Source of the DNA: Raphanus sativus
Taxonomy: Eukaryota > Streptophyta > Magnoliopsida > Brassicales > Brassicaceae
Length of the DNA stretch: 64,000 nt
Assembly (NCBI RefSeq): GCF_000801105.2
Contig: NC_079511.1
Coordinates: 11,524,784-11,588,783 of the forward strand
Reading direction: 5' to 3'
Shown here: positions 53,978-64,000 of the stretch, one piece after another
Layout: the number at the start of each line of letters is the position of its first letter
How positions within the stretch are numbered: the first letter of the stretch is position 1
Notes under the pieces: model-generated
The model's database searches: none
The model's input: only the letters and a program-made list of their open reading frames with translations
What the model was told of the DNA's origin: nothing
Position numbers and translations under genes: made by a program

Positions 53978-54783
53978 CAGTACCGGACTAACCTTTGATA
54001 CTGCCCTAATCAAAATTTAAAACTATGCCCTTCTACATATTTTATTGAAATTGTAGAACAGTAAAAGATAGCGTAAATATTTATTAAAAAAATTAAAACC
54101 TACAATTTGTTTATAAAACAGTGATATTATATACACCTAATTGTTAGAAATATAATTTTACTTACATTTCTTTCTACAAAATCATTATTTAGAATCATAT
54201 AGTCAATTCTTTCAACCATAACCATTTTAATTAATAATGTAACTAATTCATTTAATATTTCTGGTAACATGGAAAACCGCAAATAAATCTTTATTAGTAT
54301 CAATTTCGAAAATTTATTTCAACTGTGGTGACAATACCGAAATGGTCAATAATATGCGATAAAAAAATAATATGTTTCGAAATTTTTTTAAACATTGATT
54401 ATCGAAGAATTTTTAGTTCTTTAAACAAATCATCACTAATTATATATGAAAACATAATATTCCTTAAAGAAACTTCCAGATTCAAATATAATGCCCTCAA
54501 AATATCTTCGTTTGCATCTATTAATTTAAAAAAAAAATAAACAAAAATCTAAAAACAAATTCATAATTTTGGAATTGTTCAAATATAAATTCAAGAAAAA
54601 TTAGAACTAGAGCTTTAACAAATTTTATTCTAACTAAAAAATACCTAGTAAATTATATTTTAATAAGAACCTACAAAATTTATTTACTTATAGATACAAC
54701 TAATTTTTTTAAAGAATAAGATGCTCTACTAATTTGGATGCCCTAATCTGTTGCTTGGGTGGCTTGCCTCTAGGCCGGCCCTG
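53978..54783. mobile_element. Non-autonomous hAT-like element with 8-bp target duplication
   Basis: The perfect direct repeat GATATACG lies at 53970-53977 and 54784-54791. The element begins CAGTACCGGACTA and ends TAGGCCGGCCCTG, an imperfect inverted repeat (CAG-nn-CCGG-n-CTA on both ends). The 806-bp interior is AT-rich with no transposase; a 71-codon frame at 54325-54540 has no domain. Eight-base duplications with CAG-starting ends fit the hAT superfamily. Confidence 0.82.
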
Positions 54784-54791
54784 GATATACG

Positions 54792-57272
54792 TTTGTATAC
54801 TTGTCATCTTCTACTTAAATCACCCTGCAGTAATGGAGATATACACAGATGAATCCATATTTTTGGAGATGATACGATCTTAGGGATCCATGAAATTTAA
54901 CAATTATATTCGAACTCAGATAATCCTCAAGTTTTTGGTGTAAGGTCGTAATCGGAAAGCAATCTTCTCCACTAAATACAGAGAAGCCAAAGTTTGGGCC
55001 ACCCGATTGTAAGATTAATATCTATCAGTGAATAGAAAAAGGAGTATATCATCATGAGAAATGACTTTTTGGTAACAAGACGAGCTCAAGTTTGGCAACT
55101 TGCATGTCTACTTTTCATTCCCACGGTCACGATAGTAGATACGTACCAATGTATGTCTCAAGTTTGTCCACTTCACACCAGATGGGTTTTCTAATTCCGA
55201 TCCTTTATAAAATGTGTGCTTTACAGTCTACATATATTCCCGACCACGTATTTAGATAATGAAAATAAACTGTAAAATTAGTCGCATACCTTGTGATTTG
55301 CAGTGTGTTAACCTCTGGTTGCTTTCTCTCAAGAGGCCCCTAGCTGATGAGACCTGTGTGTTTATGTACATAAGAAGTGCCATAGTGATGAGTTCGCTAG
55401 TTGTAGTCCACATTTTGTATTGATCGGGTCTCTCACCTCCTATGCGGAAACGGGATATACATAATTTAACAGACGTGTTCAATTTGATATATGAGGATGT
55501 GTTCAATTTGATATATGAGGATGTGTTCCCTTAGCTCGGATGCGAAAGAAAAAGCCCTTACTTTTGTTTCAAGTGTGACCTCGAATTTATTCAGAGGAAA
55601 ACGAGGAACTTTAAAAAGATGACAATCAACCTTCAGAGGCTCATAATGTTGAGGCTCTAATTAAAGTGATCTGAATCTTCACCATTTAACATGATCTGTT
55701 TTCATCCAGTGAATCTAGCACTGTTGGACATATGCAAAATAAATACCACTTTGCTATATATTTTACAAAAGTGTAAATACAAGTCATCTTTAAAATTTAG
55801 TCAAAAATTATATATAGCTACTCTTTTAGTTCAATTGCATATCCCTAAACACTATTGATCATATTTTGAAATGCCATCAATGGTGAAAAACACTATGGGA
55901 AATAAATTATCTGTTAGAGACTAGTATTACACAGTCGATCATTACAAGTCTATATAGCCGATTGGTTGTAGTAACGACTTCCCTGCACTCGCACTCCAGT
56001 ATTGTTGATTGGTTGGCAGCAAGTATTAAAATCATAAAATGTGTGTTTGGTCTTAAGTCAACATGTTAGATGCTAACGAATCAAAACTGTACTCGTTTGA
56101 CCAAATATAATTAATTTATGATGCAATTTATGTATAACTATTTACAAGTTGCAATTTATGTGATTCATGTTTGTCCTGTTTTCGTAGGTCGCCCCTTGTT
56201 TTATTTGTCGGGTTTTCCAAGTCTTTCTGTAATATTTTCCAAGCTTTTTTCTTCCTTTGAAAATGAATTGGTACTTTATTTCTTATAATAAAATTATAAT
56301 TATATTTTTGTTCAACCAGTGAAAGATGAATTTTCACTATAATTTTTTTTTTGCTTTGTGTAGTACTCACAACTAATGGATTACGGTCTGTAAGTGATAA
56401 ACAACAATTTAATACTATTATCCTCTCACTGGTATAAAAGTTTGAGGCCTTTATCATTCGACCTCGTTTTTTTTTTTTAAACACTCTTTTGACCTCGTTT
56501 AGAAGATCCCATCTTGTAGTTAAGTTACTGGCTATCGTACAAATTTTAGTAACTACTACTCCTTCTATTTTTCAAAAAATCTCATTCTAACATTTAAAAA
56601 CATTTTTTTTCTTTTTAAATGTTACTCTTCATTTGCAATGCAATTTTTCATATATAATCTTTTTTTATTCTTTAAAACAACCAATATTTTATTTTTTTAA
56701 ATTATTTAAATAATTATACATTAAATAAGGATATATTAATATATTTAATCATATTTAATCTGTGTGAGATGTGTTAAAATGAAATTTTTGCCAAACATAA
56801 TATATATTAATTATAAATCAGAATAACTCTAAAGGGATGATTGATTTGGATGTAACAAGTGATTTTACATTTTATTTATAACTACAACCATGAAAATTAT
56901 TAATCATGTTTTAACTAATTTTTAAAAGTAAACCAAAAAAAAATGGTTGTGGGAACCTTGTTTTCTAAAAGAAAAAAAATATTATTGTAGAAATTTTATA
57001 TATTTATTCATTTAATTTCTATAACTATATTAAATACAACTACATTAAAAATTGACTAAATTTTACTATAAAATTTCTGCAACTACGTTCTAACCAATCA
57101 TTCCAAATCCTTTTACTCCTCTGAGTTTGTAACCAATAAAGACACATGTGTTTGTCCATTCGTAGGCATAAGTAAACAACAAATTCATAATTTCATTATT
57201 TCATAGGCCTAGAAATTAATTTGGATCTCAGCTTAGAGAAATCTTAGTTGATGTAATAACATATTATCTTAA
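54792..57272. other. Intergenic DNA
   Basis: AT-rich spacer. TACTCCTTCTATTTTTCAAAA near 56557 resembles one Stowaway end, but no partner end was found. No gene is supported. Confidence 0.4.
55475..55522. repeat. Two-copy 24-bp tandem repeat
   Basis: Unit beginning GTGTTCAATTTGATATATGA occurs at 55475-55498 and again, identical, at 55499-55522, followed by a further GTGTTC. Confidence 0.9.
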
Positions 57273-60200
57273 TCAAACCTATATTAAAAGGAAAATATAA
57301 TCATCAGCTAGGCCATCCACGTAGGCATTTTAATTCCATCCAATTAGAAGGTTCCGTTTCTCCACGTCACCTCAGCTCTCAGTAACAAATAAAATAAAAC
57401 ATTTGCGTAGAAAAAGCCCATTCAATAGGTGAGATGTGATTACATTCGATTTTCCACATAAGCCCAGTTCTTGGTCTGCATGTCGATTCTCCTTCCTCCT
57501 CCTCCAGTCCTCCTCAACCGAGTACCTAATCTCAACCAGCTCGAATATTCGGGTAACGTCATTCTCAATCATTAAAGCTCTTCATTACTGTAACTCTTCT
57601 ACCGAAATCAATCTCTTCATTTTCTCACCCCTTACCTGATTATATATTTACCGAGTCTCTGCTCTCCACTCTACAAAGCCATCAATCTAGACTTAGGACA
57701 TCCATGGCTAACAACAATGGGGAAATCTACTGCGACAGCTCCAGCTGATGGTAAATCGCTAAAACCTTTCACCTTTATAATCCCAAATTTAAGAGTTTAG
57801 AGTATGTTAATATGACATCGTCGTGGCTGATTTGTTCATTATTTTCTATCTGACGTTTCTGCTTCCTCTCCTCCATGGGCTCTTTTGCCGCAATTTGAAA
57901 CACGTTCTTACACAGATATCCTGTTTCCAATGATTATGGTTACTCCAATCGATAATTGTAATCCTCTCCATAATTACCATCGCAACACCGATAATTTTCT
58001 CCAATTTTCTCCGCCAGGTACACACTCTCAATTTATAATCTCTATCCCTATCTCAATGGTTTAGCTTCCCTTCTTCTCATTGTATGCCATATTGCATGGA
58101 TCGATTTTGTCTGTAATGAATCTATAATCTCTTTGATATATTTTCCCAAAGTTCCTTCCCTGCAGCAAATAAGATTGCTGGAACTCTCGGTCCCAAATCC
58201 TAATCCATCGAAACTCTCTCCGGTTGCCTCAAATGGAATTCAGGTACACAAGACAAGCGACTTACTTTTATAACATGATTCGTGTTTTCTCACTGATACT
58301 ACTCTAAACAGTTGCTCGATCCGATTTCTCTATGGGTGACGCTGGTAATCTTAAGATTGCTGTGAAGAGCACACTAAGAAGCTTTAGACTGTATGTTCTC
58401 TTTGGATCGTTTGATTGTTGTTTTTGCATATGGGTGCTGTCGCTTTGTCACTGAATCAAGATGAAAAAGAAGCCTCTTCTATAGGTCCTTCCTATTATTT
58501 AATGAGTTTGCAAACGTTCGTTCACTGTAAGAATGAGATGATAGCATTTGCTTATAGTTTCTGTTTGATGCTCTTAGGCAGTGAAGAAAGGAGACGCTAT
58601 CTTTGTTGGGCGAAACCCTATTCACTGGTATTGAAACAACTCCAGTTTGGCTTGAGGTAAAAAAATAAGAGGTTTATGAATTGTCTCTATATTGAAGTCT
58701 TAGACAGTTTAATTGATATTTTAGTTTAATTTATATTTGTTAAAGAAAACCAAAAAAAGCCGATAGAATTTTTCAAAAATTATCTTCTTCCTCTGTTCTT
58801 CTCAATTTAACTCATGGTTTGTTTTCTTGATTAGAAATCACAGAAAGTTAACATAAATATTGGATCTTCTTTTCAGTGGTGGAAGCAATTCCATGACTAC
58901 ATCAAACTCTGTCATGACCACAGTAATGGAGATTGACGATGAAGAAATCCTTAGATCACAAATCGTCCTGCTGTTCATGTGGAGATGGGAAAGGTATAGT
59001 CTTATTGAACTAAGAGAGACCTTAAATCAATTGTGTTTTATAAGGCATAGATTTGAATCGCTTACATTACTGTATAAACTAAACAAAATCACAAATATTC
59101 TTCAGTGTTATTATTTCTGAAAAAGAAAACAAAATCTATCTTAAGCAGCAGCTTCTTGATCGTTTGAGAAAAAAAAAGACCAGAGGCTGATACGCTCTTC
59201 GTATTTTGTTCAATGTTCAGATCGTGACTCAGGAGGGTGATGAAGCCGAGGCTCAGGAGGATGAGATGGTTGGGGAGGAGCCTGAGGTAGAGAAGAAAAG
59301 AGAACCGGAGCCGGAGTGAAAAACAAAAGGAGAAGAAGGAGAAGAACAGAAAACGTCGAGGAAGGAAAAGATGAATAATGCTGCGTACAAGGATTTGGAA
59401 CTGCTATTAAGCATTACTCCAAAAACGCAATAGCTATCAATGAGAGAGATGCAGAAGCAGGAAGGGGTGAAGCGTTTAAAGAGGGAGGTTGCTGAGGCAG
59501 AGAGGAAGCGCATAGAAGAATAAGAAGAAGAGACCTGGGAGAGCTCAGAGCGTCAAGCTCATTGAGAGAAGCTGGTAGACTGAGAATGAGCCAAGAGAAT
59601 GTCCGTACTTCCTCTTGACGGACCTGAGAACGGACATGATGGTATGTACACATATAAGTTCTACTTTCTTTGTCACTCATTAACTATCTTTGATCACGGA
59701 AGGTCAAACGGTTACTTAGACTATGCAAAGCACATCAATATATTTTGATTTTGTTGGGACAGAACTTTGTGATGGTACAAAACTTTAATTTTTATTAAGT
59801 CTTATAAATCCATCTCTATAAATTTAAGAGTCAGCATAATTAATTTGATTCTTTGTAAATTTTTTGAAGTACCATAAACATATACAAATTCCATTTATAC
59901 ATAGAAGAATTAGAAAACCTGTTTTATGTAATGTGTCTCAAACATTTGGTGAAAATATAAGAATGATCAGGTTTTGAAACTATTAAATACGTACCAAATG
60001 TGTTCATTACAAGCAGATCGAGAAATCATCCGTTCCTTTTGCTCATCCCGCCATATGCATGCTGCATTCTTCTTTTGCATGACTCTTGATTTACCAAGCT
60101 ATCATTCAAGTTTTTAAGTTTTACGTTACTATAATAACTTTGTTCTACCACAAATTGCATGCTTTGCTTATTAAATAGTATATCTATTTAAATTGACTAC

Positions 60201-60918
60201 AGCTACAAACATGTACAATGATTAAAAAATTCTCCCAAGTATGGTATTAGAATTTAAAATATTGAAGATTGCTTGACTAAACTAAATACTCACCACCACT
60301 CGAACCCCCCCCCCCAAAAAAAAATACAAATATATACAACAATCTTATATTCCAACCTTATTTCCACTACAAAAAGCCTCAAAGACGATTTACAAATCCA
60401 ATAAACACCACCATATTAAACGTTGAACCCAACGCATTTAACGGACCTTGGGTGATACATTCAATCTACAAATTTTACTTTCCAATTTCCATAAAGTCCA
60501 ACCAAACATACTCGCTACCAAAACCCACCCATTTTTAAAACATATATATTAGCAAGAGTTCAAACTTCATGTTTATGACTTCAGGTATTAACATTACCGA
60601 TACCATAACTAACTATAGTTTTATGGTCTCTTATTAGTACGCATAAATGCGAAATTTACTTAAGCTTCCTCAAGAGTTAACTATACGAACATCAACATCT
60701 AGCAGTGTATTCAATAAGCCACTGCCACCCCATTATGATTGGAAACTGTTCATTAAAAATTAATATTTTCGAACGCTAAGAGCATCTTTATAGGTATATT
60801 TGAACACATCTTACAACAATATAATAAAAAGAATAAAAGGCACACCACAAAGAACATTTGCCATTAAACAAAAAATAAAATAGTCAATTTTCCGCGCGTA
60901 GCGCGGACCACCCGCTAG
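57273..60918 (+). mobile_element. Helitron with probable captured gene fragments
   Basis: The 3' end is clear: hairpin CCGCGCGTAGCGCGG (60892-60906), then ACCACCCG and CTAG ending at 60918, followed by T. This matches the best-known crucifer Helitron terminus. The 5' end is proposed near 57273, at ATCAAACCTATATTAAAAGG, because the text after it (CCACGTAGGCATTTTAATTC) is typical of the Helitron 5' region; this border is unsure. About 3.6 kb, no RepHel coding sequence. GC-richer, exon-like blocks at 57430-59700 contrast with the AT-rich rest and suggest captured host sequence. Confidence 0.65.
59221..59480 (+). pseudogene. Captured fragment resembling HOP/STI1 co-chaperone
   Basis: The frame EDEMVGEEPEVEKKREPEPE ends at a TGA. 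Slightly later, frames joined by one shift read NNAAYKD and GTAIKHYSKNAIAINERDAE. The acidic/KEPEPEP linker followed by an NAAYKKKDF-TAI-HYSKAI-I TPR helix pair is how plant Hop (Hsp70-Hsp90 organising) proteins read, as I recall them. Stops and shifts make it non-functional. Downstream text GVKRLKREVAEAERKRIEE may be part of it or another fragment. The neighbouring blocks at 57700-59120 are exon-like but not identified. Confidence 0.5.
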
Positions 60919-61472
60919 TATTTTTAATATGTCTTATCCACTGTCACGGGCCATTTGACTTCTTGTTTCGACGTAACCTATTTGTCTTGAAAATCTCACT
61001 AACCTATTTGTCTTGAAAATGTCACTAAGGTTCGTGAACTTTTACATGCGAATAATGTATCTTATTCTTACATGTAAACAGTCCAAACATAATTTTAAAG
61101 TACATTTTGTCTGACAACCAATCACAAACCTATATGGAATCTAAAATACATCACCCCCATAGATTCCCCCAGGTTTCAAGGTTGCACAGGCAGCATCTTC
61201 GTTCATACCCCTGAAGAAACATGTGCAGGTCCGTCCACTTGTTCAATTTTAATCCGTTTGATTAAATCACTAATGACGTTATTATTTTTAAATCTTAATT
61301 GTAGCATTATTACCAACATTTTTTTTCTCTAATCTTTTAGGGAACACATATATATCACACTCTTTTGGCACGTACTGGAAGAATCTCATTTTTATAAACT
61401 GACGGTTAAAAAACGCCAAATTGTGTTGATCGCCAAACATGTAATAAAGCAATAATTAAAAAAAAAAACAAA
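60919..61472. other. Intergenic DNA, 3' flank of the WD40 gene
   Basis: No gene. The phrase CTAACCTATTTGTCTTGAAAA occurs twice close together at about 60977 and 61001, a short tandem duplication. Confidence 0.45.
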
Positions 61473-62747
61473 TCATAAAGTGAGGTCCTTGAAAATTGAA
61501 TTATCCGGTTTGGTGATGGAGACCTTCCAACACTTAACCTCACCGTCAAGACTTCCACTAACGATTGAAATGACACCGTCGGACTCCGAATCTATAACCG
61601 CTGCTAGCGACTTAACCGGCTTCGTGTGACCGGAAAGTACCGCTAAGCAACTGTAACTACCATCGATTCCACGCCGCCAAACCCTGACCGTCCGATCAGC
61701 AGATCCACTTAGTAGCAAATCAGAGACGTTGAACAAGGTAAGTATTGCTTTGTCGTGTCCCCTCAAAGCACCACTCACCGACATGTAATTAGAATTGTCC
61801 TCTCTCTCCCAAACCAATATTGACCGGTCACACGAACCGGAGAACAAGACTGATCCGTCGTCGTTTAATGCCAAAGCATTGACTGCTGATTTGTGCTTTT
61901 CCAAAGTCGCAACTAACTCGTGACGTTTCGAGTCCGCGGGTTTCGCCCAAACCCGAATACGCCTATCCGCAGATCCAGTATAAACGGTGCCGTTAGCAGA
62001 GACAGCGACGGCGTTAACGGCGTCATCGTGAGCTTTGATCGATTCCTTGCAACGAAGATCAGAGGCTCTCCATATCTTCAGCGTCTTGTCCCAAGAAACA
62101 GAGTAAACGAATCCGTTATTAACGGCGAGAGCGCTGACGGCGTCAGCGTGTTCGATCCAGAGCCGTTTTCTATGACGGCGAACTTGAACGTAGTTTTTGG
62201 GAAGTGCGAAACGTCGCAAACGGTCGTTTAAAGTGGGAAGCGTCGTTAACTGTTTGTAACCGTTTTTGGCGGTTAACTTCCAAACTCCGATCTTACCGTC
62301 CTGATGAGCAGTGAAGATTTTATCACCGGAGAAACCGACGGACTTGACGGATCCGGAGAAAGGATCGTGACCGTTGAAAGTGTCGAGGTGAGCACACATG
62401 GCGCGATCGTAGATGCTGACTTCGTGCCCGGAGACTGCGAAGAGATAACCTCCGTTGACGGCGAGACAAGTGACGGGGAGACTCCGTTCGCGGAGCTTGA
62501 AGGAAGAGGTAACGGAGTGGGAGACGGTGACGGTGACGGCGAACGTCTCCGAGGAAATTTTCTGAAGAGAGGGAACGGAAGGGAGTGTCTGGAGGGAGAG
62601 ACTGCTGTGGAGGCTGCTAGAGCCGGTGGCTTCGCTGAGTGGCGACGACGTGGAGCTATCGGTGGAGTCCAGATGTTTCGGATCTCTGGGTGTTCGTCTT
62701 CTCCGGGAAGAATCTTCTGATTCGAACAGCCGCGAGATAAGCCTCAT
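61473..62747 (-). CDS. WD40-repeat protein
   Basis: Intronless, 424 residues, near the length of At1g24530. A Ser-rich N terminus (STDSSTSSPLSEATGSSSLH) precedes about seven WD repeats forming one beta-propeller. Recognisable repeats: GHDPFSGSVKSVGFSGDKIF to GKIGVWKL; HADAVSALAVNNGFVYSVSW to KTLKIWRA; HDDAVNAVAVSANGTVYTGS to RRIRVWAK; HKSAVNALALNDDGSVLFSG to RSILVWER; GHDKAILTLFNVSDLLLSGS to RTVRVWRR; GHTKPVKSLAAV to GEVKCWKV. A basic segment (QVRRHRKRLWIEH) sits between repeats two and three. Propellers of this type serve as protein-binding platforms; the partner is unknown. The coding strand is GC-rich compared with its flanks. The ATG is the first after a TATA box. Confidence 0.93.
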   Translation of the reverse strand: MRLISRLFESEDSSRRRRTPRDPKHLDSTDSSTSSPLSEATGSSSLHSSLSLQTLPSVPSLQKISSETFAVTVTVSHSVTSSFKLRERSLPVTCLAVNGGYLFAVSGHEVSIYDRAMCAHLDTFNGHDPFSGSVKSVGFSGDKIFTAHQDGKIGVWKLTAKNGYKQLTTLPTLNDRLRRFALPKNYVQVRRHRKRLWIEHADAVSALAVNNGFVYSVSWDKTLKIWRASDLRCKESIKAHDDAVNAVAVSANGTVYTGSADRRIRVWAKPADSKRHELVATLEKHKSAVNALALNDDGSVLFSGSCDRSILVWEREDNSNYMSVSGALRGHDKAILTLFNVSDLLLSGSADRTVRVWRRGIDGSYSCLAVLSGHTKPVKSLAAVIDSESDGVISIVSGSLDGEVKCWKVSITKPDNSIFKDLTL

Positions 62748-62838
62748 GCTCGTCTAAGTTTCTTGTTTTTGGTAATAGTGAGAGAAGTTATAGCTTTGTG
62801 CAGGTGCAAGATGAAGAGATGAAGAAGAGATGTGTGAA

Positions 62839-62846
62839 TATATATA
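62839..62846 (-). promoter_or_regulatory. TATA box of the WD40 gene
   Basis: TATATATA on the minus strand about 92 bases before the ATG at 62747; no ATG lies between them. Confidence 0.55.
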
Positions 62847-64000
62847 GAAGCGCGTCGTGCATGAGATATATTTTTGCCACGTGGCAGGTAAGTACAGTGC
62901 GGTGTTTCGAAAATTGTCGGAATGATTTAGTTAGATAAGATAGATCACTTCTTCTTTTTTCTTTTTGGTGTTTTGATTTGAAAATTGTAAAATACATTTT
63001 GTACTTAGAAACAAAAGAGGGTATTATGGTAAAATTAAAAGAAAATAGTCAAATCTGTCGCCAATGGTGTGTTTGTGGGGGTAGAGAACAAGAACTCAAA
63101 ATCAAAGGAAAAAGAAGACGCATTGAGTATGCGTTACAGCATTGATGAGGTTGGAAGATAGCGCATGGAGCCAAAGAGAGAGTAGGACCCAAACAATATA
63201 ATTAGCCAGTTCTACCATCAATATGATTATGAGGTTTATGAAAATGTAGACGCACTGCACTTTTTAGTTTGTTGAATGATTGTGATCAATGGTAAGTAAT
63301 AAATGGGTGTAATTGAATAAGTGGGAACTTGGAGGAAACCCGAAAATGATTTAAGAGATTGGTCACATCGTCGCTGGAAAGTTGCTAATTAAAAATAGAG
63401 ACGCGATGAATGGGGCCAATGTCAAAACCGAGCCACATTGAATAGTTGTAAAATGGATAAATAATTGATTTTTTTTTAAATACAAGTAGGACAAGTCGGT
63501 CGTTTTCTGGAGTGGACTGGGAAGCAGCTATGAGAGGAGGTTGCCAGCCAAAGAATAGTGAAAGGGTAGTAGGAAGGCTCATGCAGTCTTCCTCATATGT
63601 TTCCAAGAACCTACATTTTGATTTGTTAATGAAGAGAAACATCGGCTGGCTTACGCGAACTGCCGTCTGCCAAAGGTCTATCATAGCATACTAACAAAAA
63701 AACAAAAATGTTTTTTAAAAAATTGACCGATTCGAAACCAACGTGGCTCAGAGTTACAAACATAATTAAGTGACTGACTGCAATAATCACACATATAGCC
63801 ATATAGGTTTGCTTCATTTTCTCAGTTATAAGAAAAAAAATTGATTGGAGAGAAATGATATTTGGAAATACATGAGTTTGCATAAAATTCAAGTGGACCG
63901 GTCAAATAGCTTAAGTCTATAACTGGTTATACAAAACACGAGTTGATCACCTCGCGAGTAGAAAGTAAAATCAAAGAATCAAAACGGTGGTGGCTCATAA
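62847..64000. other. Upstream flank of the WD40 gene to window end
   Basis: A CCACGTGG word (62878-62885) close to the WD40 TATA box could be a G-box/ABRE-type element. Beyond that I see no gene, RNA or repeat; the open frames at 63385-63892 have no domain. Confidence 0.4.

Noticed and set aside
56557..56800. Stowaway-like end (TACTCCTTCTATTTTTCA)
   Set aside because: No inverted partner end with flanking TA could be found downstream.

Overview
This window is nuclear DNA of a dicot plant, almost certainly a Brassicaceae species of the Brassica/Raphanus type. The genes have many short introns with GT-AG borders in an AT-rich background. Their products and order match, from memory, the Arabidopsis chromosome 1 interval from about At1g25220 down to At1g24530. 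No database search was run, so Arabidopsis identifiers are recollection plus motif reading. Exon borders were placed by hand and checked for reading-frame continuity.

Gene layout: anthranilate synthase beta subunit (2132-3851, +); MAP70-2-type microtubule protein (8325-11632, +); a decayed THO2 fragment (13327-14370, -) lying between two copies of a dicistronic C/D-box snoRNA unit; a CML25-type EF-hand protein (22095-22658, +); a Rubisco-methyltransferase-like SET protein (23730-25549, +) followed by a partial tandem copy of its 3' end; two small unknown genes (26142-26354, - and 27845-28081, +); two decayed RING-H2 copies (-); a 13-exon DUF707 gene (29646-31864, -); a coiled-coil protein (34150-37124, -); an RGLG-type VWA/RING E3 ligase (48092-50076, +); a CYP86C-type P450 (50477-52030, -); and a WD40-repeat protein (61473-62747, -). 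These are mostly independent housekeeping and signalling genes, not a pathway cluster.

Between the genes lie many mobile elements, several with readable ends: a complete hAT element with an open transposase (15239-19577, perfect 8-bp target duplication CATACTGG); a non-autonomous hAT-like element (53978-54783, target duplication GATATACG); three Helitron 3' termini (1245, 20984 on the minus strand, 60918); two 5'-truncated LINE inserts with target duplications; Stowaway-like MITEs (6975-7225, 47409-47620); a Harbinger-like MITE (5569-5847); and a MITE-like inverted-repeat element interrupted by one of the LINEs (32541-33301). A four-gene Mutator-like island (about 37858-45450) carries a DUF1985 gene, two convergent GRF-zinc-finger genes and an intact 884-residue MULE transposase that contains a 12-unit coding minisatellite.

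The most noteworthy points are the duplicated snoRNA cluster, whose four members share an antisense element matching the conserved 18S rRNA AAGAACGAAAGTT region; the composite MULE island; the precisely delimited hAT element with its clustered subterminal words; and an RGLG gene that appears to be a retained duplicate absent from the corresponding Arabidopsis interval.
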